Part shown: positions 21,187 through 27,191 of the stretch, piece by piece | How the letters are laid out: each line of letters begins with the position of its first letter | Numbering within the stretch: position 1 is the stretch's first letter | DNA from: an uncultured Lachnospiraceae bacterium | Lineage (GTDB): Bacteria; Bacillota; Clostridia; Lachnospirales; Lachnospiraceae | Assembly: GCA_910578885.1 (NCBI GenBank) | Contig: CAJTSH010000040.1 | Location: 1-27,191, forward strand | Length of the DNA: 27,191 bases | Direction of reading: 5' to 3' | Notes under the pieces: generated by a model | What the model was told of the DNA's origin: nothing | The model's input: only the letters and a program-made list of their open reading frames with translations | Database searches by the model: none | Translations under genes and position numbers: made by a program

Positions 21187-23352
21187 ATGGGAGAAAAGGG
21201 AAAAACAGTTCGTCATAAAATGCAGAAATTATATCAATATCTGGATGGCTTAAAAATACTGAGGTGTATCAGGGGAAGCTTGGTCTTAATGATTCCTGTG
21301 CTGCTCATCGGTTCGCTTGCGCTGGTGTTCTGTTCTCTGCCGATTGCGGGCTATCAAACGATTATACATGAATTCTTGTCGGGGGCGCTGTATAACTTTT
21401 TTCATGGAATATATCAGGCGACGTTTGGACTTTTGGCAGTCTACATGACAATGAGCGTGGCGGTCTGCTATACGCAGCAGAACATGTCCGTCCGCAGCCA
21501 CAATTATGGGACGTTGTTTACGTCGTTAATTTGTTTTTTTATTTTCAGCGGCGTCTTTGCGGAAGGTGAATTTCAGGTGGCAGCATTTGGTGCGCAGGGA
21601 ATGTTTACGGCGATTGTCTGCGCCCTGAGCGCCTCTTTTTTGTATGATTTTATCAGCAGGAAAATAAGCATGGCAGTCCGGCTGTATGCGGAGGGGACGG
21701 ACGATACGTTTCATGATATGATATTTACGATTATCCCCTTGGGGATTGTGTCCGGTATCTTTGCAGTGTTAAATATGCTTCTTGCCTATGTGTTTCATGT
21801 TTCGAGCTTCCAGATGCTCTTTACGAACCTGATCAACCATATTTTTGAAAATATGGGACGTTCCCTTGGAACGGCAGTTTTGTTTGAAGCGTTGCTTAAC
21901 CTGCTGTGGTTCTTTGGAATTCATGGAAATGATGTGCTCGAATCTGCATGCCAGAATATTTTTGTGCCGGCAATAGATGTCAACAATGAGCTGATCCGGC
22001 AAGGGCTGCCGGCGACGGAGATTTACAGCAAAACATTTTTCGACGTGTTTGTAATTATGGGCGGCTGCGGCGGCGTATTATGCCTGCTGCTTGTAATCTT
22101 ATTTTTCGGAAAGAGAAGAAGCAACCGGAATCTGGCGCGTTTTGCAGCGCTGCCTATGCTCTTTAATATCAGTGAAATGATGGTGTTTGGGCTGCCAATT
22201 GTATTTAACCCGGTTTTTTTGATTCCGTTCCTATGTGTTCCGGTGGTTTTGACACTTGTCAGTTCGTTTGCGATTCAGATGGGCTTTGTGCCTGTGCCAA
22301 TACATACTGTGGAGTGGACAACGCCCATTCTTTTAGGCGGCTATCTTGCCACGGATTCTATTGCAGGTTCTATTTTGCAGCTTATAAATGTCGGAATCGG
22401 TATGTTGATATATTATCCGTTCGTGAGGCTGTTTGAGGAGGAAAGCCTTCGCAATGCAGAGTTCCGTATGGAGCGGCTGGTGCGGATATTGCAGGAGAGC
22501 GAGGAAACCAGAAATCCGGTTTCATTGTTAACGTTTCGAAATGATATTGGAGCCGTAGCGAGAGGACTTGCGGATGATTTGGTTTTTCAAATGCGTACAG
22601 GGCTTCCTGTCATGTATTATCAGCCCCAGTTCGATGCGGATGGAGAGTGTATCGGTGCGGAGGCGCTGCTTAGATGGAAGCATTCTCTGTATGGAATGGT
22701 TTATCCGCCGTTAATCGTGAAACTGGCAGAAGAGTCGGATAAATTACTGGCGTTGGAGAAGAGTGTATTTCAGGCGGTGTTCCATGATATGGAACGTCTG
22801 TACAGTGTATTTGGGGAAAATGCGAAGATATCTGTCAACGCAACAGGAGGAACGATTCAATCAGATGATTTTGAACAGTTCTTACAGCAGTTGAAGGAGG
22901 AATATCCCGCGTATTGCAGGAATGTTGTGATAGAGATTACGGAGCAGGCGGCACTGCAGATTAATGAAAAATTGATTGAGCGTCTGACCAGAATACAAAA
23001 TTTGGGCTTTGGTCTTGCAATTGATGATTTTTCAATGGGTAACACTTCCATCAAATATCTTCAGACCAATCTGTTTAGCTTGATTAAATTAGACGGTGCT
23101 TTAAGTAAAGGCGTGATGAACAATTCGAGGAGCCGTAATATCATTGCATCAATTGCAAAGCTTTCTAGCGATTTTGGAATCCGGGTTCTGGCGGAATACG
23201 TAGAAACAAAAGAGCAGCAAAAGATTCTGGCGGATGCGGGATGCTGCTGGTATCAGGGATATCTGTACAGCCCTGCCGTTCCGTTAGAAGAGTTGGAGAA
23301 AAGGTTCTCCAAAGAAAAAAAATCTACCGAAAAAAACGAGCAGACAGAGTAA
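21187..23352 (+). CDS. PTS EIIC-like membrane domain fused to an EAL c-di-GMP phosphodiesterase
   Basis: Residues about 10-420 form a lactose/cellobiose-type EIIC membrane domain with about ten helices. Family marks are RGSLVLMIPVLLIGSLALV, WFFGIHGNDV and NISEMMVFGLPIVFNP. Residues about 460-710 are an EAL domain with catalytic residues kept: the EAL box in GAEALLRW (about 491-493), the Asn of SVNATGG, the Glu of VIEITEQ, Asp613-Asp614 in IDDFSMG, the Lys of LIKLDG and the Glu of LAEYVET. It should therefore hydrolyse c-di-GMP to pGpG. No EIIA or EIIB domain or gene is nearby, so the membrane part may be a sugar sensor rather than a transporter (inference). It has its own promoter and follows the chemosensory operon, which may tie both to motility or adhesion. 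Confidence 0.93.
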   Translation: MGEKGKTVRHKMQKLYQYLDGLKILRCIRGSLVLMIPVLLIGSLALVFCSLPIAGYQTIIHEFLSGALYNFFHGIYQATFGLLAVYMTMSVAVCYTQQNMSVRSHNYGTLFTSLICFFIFSGVFAEGEFQVAAFGAQGMFTAIVCALSASFLYDFISRKISMAVRLYAEGTDDTFHDMIFTIIPLGIVSGIFAVLNMLLAYVFHVSSFQMLFTNLINHIFENMGRSLGTAVLFEALLNLLWFFGIHGNDVLESACQNIFVPAIDVNNELIRQGLPATEIYSKTFFDVFVIMGGCGGVLCLLLVILFFGKRRSNRNLARFAALPMLFNISEMMVFGLPIVFNPVFLIPFLCVPVVLTLVSSFAIQMGFVPVPIHTVEWTTPILLGGYLATDSIAGSILQLINVGIGMLIYYPFVRLFEEESLRNAEFRMERLVRILQESEETRNPVSLLTFRNDIGAVARGLADDLVFQMRTGLPVMYYQPQFDADGECIGAEALLRWKHSLYGMVYPPLIVKLAEESDKLLALEKSVFQAVFHDMERLYSVFGENAKISVNATGGTIQSDDFEQFLQQLKEEYPAYCRNVVIEITEQAALQINEKLIERLTRIQNLGFGLAIDDFSMGNTSIKYLQTNLFSLIKLDGALSKGVMNNSRSRNIIASIAKLSSDFGIRVLAEYVETKEQQKILADAGCCWYQGYLYSPAVPLEELEKRFSKEKKSTEKNEQTE

Positions 23353-23430
23353 AGACCGGTTTATCGGACACATTCTTTTTTATACTGAGTTCAGAAACAA
23401 AGAACAAGTATAGAAAGGAGTGTGTTTTTT

Positions 23431-23535
23431 ATGAAAGGATATTTTGTACCGGACGGATATATGGGGTATGTCAATGGCTCATACATGCTATTTGCCGATG
23501 AAAGAGATTATCAGGAATATCTTGCAGAATCATAA
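23431..23535 (+). CDS. 34-residue small protein
   Basis: ATG follows AAAGGAG (23414-23420) at 10 bases. The product begins MKGYFVPDGYMGYVNGSYML and ends with FADERDYQEYLAES. It is rich in Tyr and Gly (a repeated GY.GxVNGxY pattern) with an acidic end, and has no membrane helix. I recall similar short MKGYF...GxYMLFA proteins in Lachnospiraceae, unannotated. It starts 78 bases after the EAL gene. A good ribosome binding site and protein-like composition support a real gene; function is unknown. Confidence 0.65.
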   Translation: MKGYFVPDGYMGYVNGSYMLFADERDYQEYLAES

Positions 23536-24004
23536 AAAATAATTTCAAAGAGTTGAATTATCCCCTCCTGTGTGACATAATGTAAGCGGTGGCAATGAGC
23601 AGTGCGAAAATAGGCATGCACAATTATGTGTGCTAGCACACAAATAATTGTGCATGACTATTTTCATAGGGCGAAGCCCGTTAACGAGGGAATCTCCGAT
23701 TCCCGAGTGTGCACTGCGGTCTCCCGGAGAAAATAAACCTGCATAATTAAGCGTGCCCGCACGCGACTAATTGTGCACAACTATTATCAAAGGTCGAAGC
23801 CCGTATAACGAGGGAATCTTCGATTCCCGAGTGTGCACTGCGGTCTCCCGGAGAAAATAAACCTGCACAATTAAGCGTGCCTGCACGCGACTAATTGTGC
23901 ACAACTATTATCAAAGGTCGAAGCCCGTATAACGAGGGAATCTCCGATTCCCGAGTGCACACTGCACACCACACCACAATCGTCATAAGGAAGGGGTCTT
24001 TTTT
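23536..24004. other. 469-bp intergenic region dominated by the tandem repeat
   Basis: Apart from the repeat array, there is a short lead-in (23536-23616) whose GCGGTGGCAATGAGCAGTGC resembles a piece just after ylmC (about 8418-8446). The tail (23971-24004) is C/A-rich, then has AAGGAAGGGG as ribosome binding site. No separate promoter for the thioesterase is seen. Confidence 0.5.
23617..23970. repeat. three tandem copies of a 124-bp structured repeat
   Basis: The CGAGGGAATC block recurs at 23685, 23809 and 23933, an exact 124-bp period. Units start about 23617, 23740 and 23864. Each unit has a long TGCACAATTA...TAATTGTGCA hairpin, a GGGCGAAGCCC-type element, the hairpin GGGAATC TCC GATTCCC (TTC in the second copy) and, in the first two, TCTCC C GGAGA before AAAATAAACC. 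Units 2 and 3 are nearly identical; unit 1 differs in the first hairpin loop, and unit 3 lacks the last hairpin. No open reading frame is conserved across the units. Confidence 0.9.
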
Positions 24005-24475
24005 GTGAAAGATACAAGAATTGATATTTACAAAGGAATACAAAGTAGGAAGATAAAGCCATACGAGCACCATGTCAAATTTTACGAGACAGATCAAATG
24101 GGAATCGTACATCATTCCAATTATATACGATGGATGGAAGAAGCCCGGATGGACTTGATGGAACAGATGGGTTACAGCTATAAGATGATGGAGGAAGCGG
24201 AAATTATCAGTCCGGTACTTTCCGTACAATGTGAATATAAGAGCATGGTAAGATTCAGTGATACCATTGTAATTGAGACGAAAATTTCACGTTACAACGG
24301 AATCAAACTTACAGTCCAGTACCGCATGACGGATAAGGAAACAGGGGAATTGCGCACAATGGCAATCAGCGAGCATTGCTTTTTAAATAGAAGCGGAAAG
24401 CCGATTTCCCTAAAGCATTCCTACCCCGAGATAGATACGAAATTTTTTCAGATGATGGATGAGGAAGAAGAATGA
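24005..24475 (+). CDS. acyl-CoA thioesterase, YbgC/FadM-like hotdog fold
   Basis: The 156-residue protein is a 4-hydroxybenzoyl-CoA-thioesterase-type hotdog enzyme. The catalytic Asp30 is in KFYETDQMGIVHHSNYIRWM, with His36 and Tyr40 as in YbgC, followed by the hotdog helix EEARMDLMEQMGY and strands ending in AISEHCFLNRSGKP. It should cleave acyl-CoA or acyl-ACP thioesters; the substrate is not told by sequence. GTG is taken as start because AAGGAAGGGG precedes it. Its stop overlaps the polA start by four bases (ATGA), so the two are translationally coupled. Confidence 0.92.
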   Translation: MKDTRIDIYKGIQSRKIKPYEHHVKFYETDQMGIVHHSNYIRWMEEARMDLMEQMGYSYKMMEEAEIISPVLSVQCEYKSMVRFSDTIVIETKISRYNGIKLTVQYRMTDKETGELRTMAISEHCFLNRSGKPISLKHSYPEIDTKFFQMMDEEEE

Positions 24476-27117
24476 GCGAAAAACTGGTTCTGATAGACGG
24501 ACACAGCATATTGAACAGGGCATATTTTGGAATCCCTGACTTAACGAATGCACAGGGAGTACACACCAATGCGGTATACGGATTTTTGAATATCCTGTTT
24601 AAGATATTGGAGGAAGAGAAGCCGCAGTATCTGACCGTCGCATTTGATGTACATGCCCCTACCTTCCGGCATAAAATGTACGATGCCTATAAGGGTACGA
24701 GAAAACCAATGGCGGAAGAACTTCGTCAGCAGGTTCCGCTGATGAAAGAAATGCTTGTGGCAATGGGCATTACGGTAATTGAAAAAGAAGGCTATGAGGC
24801 GGACGATTTGCTGGGAACCATTGCAAAGCAGAGCGAGGAAAAAGGCGTGGAGGTATCCGTTGTATCAGGCGACCGGGATTTGCTACAGCTTGCCACTGAG
24901 CATATCAGAATACGGATACCGAAAACAAAGCGTACAGGAACGGAAATAGAGGATTACTATGCGGCTGATGTAGCCGAACGGTATCAGGTGACGCCGACGC
25001 AGTTTATCGATGTAAAGGCGCTGATGGGAGATACGGCTGACAATATTCCCGGCGTACCGGGAATTGGTGAGAAGACGGCAACGAATTTGATTGTCGCTTA
25101 TGGCAGCATTGAAAACGCCTATGCGCATGTGGAAGAAATCAAACCGAAGCGTGCGAAAGAAATGTTAAAAGAACACTACGACATGGCGCAGATGAGCAAA
25201 GAACTTGCGACCATTGAAATCCATGCGCCGATTGAATATGTACTTGAAGATGCAAGACTGAAGCAGGTTTCCGATTTGTATACAGAGGAAGCCTATGTTT
25301 TGTGTAAACAATTGGAATTAAAAAGTATTTTAAACCGGTTTCAGGTGGAAGCGCCTAAGAATCAGGCGGAGAAGCATTTTCGGTATATTACAGAGCTTAC
25401 TGAGGCGGAAGAACTGTTTCGGGCTGCAGAAGAGAAAGGGCGTGTCGGATTTGAAATCCTTTCGGGGAAGAAAGGAGTCTTAGGAGCGGCGTTTGCCATA
25501 ACGGAAGAAGAGACTGCCTTTATTAAGGCGGAAGGTTTTCTGACGGAAGAATATCTTTTCGGTAAGCTGGAGAATTTGCTGGCAAAGGGAGTCGTCGGCA
25601 GTACCTTTGATTTAAAACCGCAGCTATTGTTTTTGAAGGACAGTGAGCCGCAGCACTACTTTGATGTGAAGATTGCGGCATATTTGTTAAATCCGTTGAA
25701 AAACGACTATACCTATGAAGATGTGGCAAAAGACTATCTGGGAGAGATGGTTCCATCTAAGACGGATTTGCTTGGGAAACTCACCTTGGAAAAGGCGATA
25801 GAAGAAAAGCCGGAGGAGTTCTTGAACTGTGTTTGCTATATGGCATATGTGAATCGAAAAGCGGTGGACAAGCTTGCGGAACAGATGAAGAAGGAGGAGA
25901 TGTATCATCTCTTTGAAGAAATCGAAATGCCGTTAATCTTTACGCTTTCCGATATGGAGAAAGCAGGGATTTTGGTGGATGCGAAGGCTTTAAAGGAGTA
26001 TGGAACAGAGCTTGGCATTAAAATAGAAGAGTTGGAAGAGCAGATTTACGAGGGGGCGGGTGAGAAATTCAACATTAATTCTCCGAAGCAGCTAGGTGTG
26101 ATTCTTTTTGAGAAACTTCAGATGCCGAACGGGAAGAAGACCAAGACCGGATATTCTACGGCTGCGGATGTATTGGAGAAGCTGGCGCCGGAATACCCTC
26201 TCGTCGCACAGATACTGGAATATCGGCAGTTGGCAAAGTTAAAGTCCACCTATGCGGATGGTCTTGCTAATTATATCGAAGAGGACGGAAGGATACGCAG
26301 CAGCTTTAATCAGACGATTACTGCAACGGGGCGGATCAGCAGTACGGAGCCGAACCTGCAGAACATTCCCATTCGGATGGAATTGGGACGTTTGATCCGC
26401 AAGGTATTTCTTCCGGGAGAAGGGCGTGTCTTTTTAGATGCAGATTATTCCCAGATTGAACTAAGAGTGCTGGCGCATATGTCAGGAGACGAAATGCTGA
26501 TTCAGGCATATAAGGAGGCGCAGGATATCCATGCCATCACGGCATCGCAGGTGTTTCATGTGCCGTTTGAAGAGGTGACGCCTTTACAGCGAAGAAATGC
26601 GAAGGCAGTCAATTTTGGAATTGTCTATGGAATCAGTTCTTTTGGATTAAGTCAGGATTTGAGTATTACAAAAAAAGAAGCGGAAGGCTATATCAATAGT
26701 TATTTCCAGACATATCCAGAAATCAAAACATTTTTGGACGGTCTGGTGGAGCAGGCGAAAAAGGATGGCTGTGTGACAACAATGTTTGGCAGAAAGCGTC
26801 CGGTGCCGGAAATTTCCTCCAGCAACTTTATGCAGCGTTCCTTCGGGGAACGGATTGCAATGAATTCACCGATACAGGGAACAGCAGCAGATATCATAAA
26901 AATAGCTATGATTCGGGTTCATGACCGCCTAAAGGAAGAAGGGATGCAATCCAGACTTGTGCTTCAGGTTCATGATGAGCTGCTGATTGAAACGGTTCGC
27001 GAAGAAGAGGCAAAGGTCGCACAGATTCTTGAGGAGGAGATGAAACATGCCGCAGATTTGGCGGTTACGTTGGAAATTGACATGCACACCGGAGAGAACT
27101 GGTATGAAGCAAAATAA
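24472..27117 (+). CDS. polA: DNA polymerase I
   Basis: This is the full-length 881-residue Pol I. Residues 1-290 are the 5'-3' exonuclease (LIDGHSILNRAYFG, GYEADDLLGT, VSGDRDLLQL, GDTADNIPGVPGIGEKTA). Residues about 300-480 keep the 3'-5' exonuclease fold but read VGFEILSGKKG where active enzymes have DxE, so proofreading is probably lost. Residues about 490-881 are the polymerase: motif A DADYSQIELRVLAHMSGD with Asp658, motif B RRNAKAVNFGIVYG, and motif C QVHDELL with Asp835. It acts in Okazaki fragment processing and repair. The start is fixed by the ATGA overlap with the thioesterase gene. No terminator-like T-run follows. Confidence 0.98.
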   Translation: MSEKLVLIDGHSILNRAYFGIPDLTNAQGVHTNAVYGFLNILFKILEEEKPQYLTVAFDVHAPTFRHKMYDAYKGTRKPMAEELRQQVPLMKEMLVAMGITVIEKEGYEADDLLGTIAKQSEEKGVEVSVVSGDRDLLQLATEHIRIRIPKTKRTGTEIEDYYAADVAERYQVTPTQFIDVKALMGDTADNIPGVPGIGEKTATNLIVAYGSIENAYAHVEEIKPKRAKEMLKEHYDMAQMSKELATIEIHAPIEYVLEDARLKQVSDLYTEEAYVLCKQLELKSILNRFQVEAPKNQAEKHFRYITELTEAEELFRAAEEKGRVGFEILSGKKGVLGAAFAITEEETAFIKAEGFLTEEYLFGKLENLLAKGVVGSTFDLKPQLLFLKDSEPQHYFDVKIAAYLLNPLKNDYTYEDVAKDYLGEMVPSKTDLLGKLTLEKAIEEKPEEFLNCVCYMAYVNRKAVDKLAEQMKKEEMYHLFEEIEMPLIFTLSDMEKAGILVDAKALKEYGTELGIKIEELEEQIYEGAGEKFNINSPKQLGVILFEKLQMPNGKKTKTGYSTAADVLEKLAPEYPLVAQILEYRQLAKLKSTYADGLANYIEEDGRIRSSFNQTITATGRISSTEPNLQNIPIRMELGRLIRKVFLPGEGRVFLDADYSQIELRVLAHMSGDEMLIQAYKEAQDIHAITASQVFHVPFEEVTPLQRRNAKAVNFGIVYGISSFGLSQDLSITKKEAEGYINSYFQTYPEIKTFLDGLVEQAKKDGCVTTMFGRKRPVPEISSSNFMQRSFGERIAMNSPIQGTAADIIKIAMIRVHDRLKEEGMQSRLVLQVHDELLIETVREEEAKVAQILEEEMKHAADLAVTLEIDMHTGENWYEAK

Positions 27118-27191
27118 GAGCGATTGTGCAGAGAAAGTTACTATTCACGGCTCAGGAATGCGCATTTACTGCGCATTCCGTATGAACATGA
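27104..27191 (+). CDS. possible partial gene at the window end
   Basis: An ATG at 27104, inside the end of polA, is preceded by GGAGAG and stays open to the window edge (MKQNKSDCAEKVTIHGSGM and onward). polA is often followed by coaE in Clostridia, but no P-loop is seen in these 29 codons, so the identity is unknown and the frame may be chance. Confidence 0.2.
   Translation, partial: MKQNKSDCAEKVTIHGSGMRIYCAFRMNM
27155..27179. repeat. 10-bp inverted repeat after polA
   Basis: GGAATGCGCA (27155-27164) pairs perfectly with TGCGCATTCC (27170-27179) around TTTAC. No T-run follows, so it is not a standard terminator. Confidence 0.6.

Noticed and set aside
23617..23970. CRISPR array
   Set aside because: The repeats are contiguous 124-bp units with near-identical content and no unique spacers; no cas genes are nearby.

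Overview
The window reads as a chromosome segment of a Gram-positive anaerobe of class Clostridia, most likely family Lachnospiraceae. The signs are AGGAGG-type ribosome binding sites, a YlmC/YmxH sporulation gene next to nrdR, EF-P, a lipoteichoic-acid-synthase-like gene beside a yfhO-type gene, a CheA with a Clostridia-style P2 region, and a PTS EIIC-EAL fusion. The assignment rests on gene content and protein style only.

Region 1 (1-6780) is visibly AT-rich accessory DNA, probably an old integrative island. It holds a small coiled-coil-like gene on the minus strand, a broken XRE regulator fused to a broken tyrosine-recombinase N-terminus (837-1297), the matching recombinase C-terminus with a frameshift and a stop (1291-1609), and an unknown 124-residue gene. 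Then comes a cargo block of four intact plus-strand genes: a protein with a HEPN-like C-terminal motif, a small helical protein, an FRG-domain protein and an HEXXH metallopeptidase. A second, differently decayed integrase (5900-6725) ends 64 bp before ychF. The cargo is thus bracketed by two dead integrases and is the best candidate here for an undescribed, perhaps defence-related, system.

Region 2 (6790-16036) is core genome: ychF, a cluster of nested inverted repeats (7892-8059), ylmC with a start codon inside an inverted repeat, nrdR, an isochorismatase-like hydrolase, a YqeG-type HAD phosphatase, rpiB, efp, an LtaS-like phosphoglycerol transferase and a YfhO-family membrane protein. The last two suggest polymerisation and glycosylation of an envelope polymer.

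Region 3 (16037-20974) is a chemosensory operon, cheA-cheW-mcp. A 585-bp leader before cheA contains a long terminator-like hairpin and a nested RNA-like fold. The receptor has a very small outer domain built from 22-residue repeats.

Region 4 (20975-27191) holds a PTS EIIC-EAL fusion (probable c-di-GMP phosphodiesterase), a 34-codon small gene, three tandem copies of a 124-bp structured repeat, a hotdog thioesterase overlapping polA by 4 bases, polA, and a final hairpin with a possible partial gene at the right edge.
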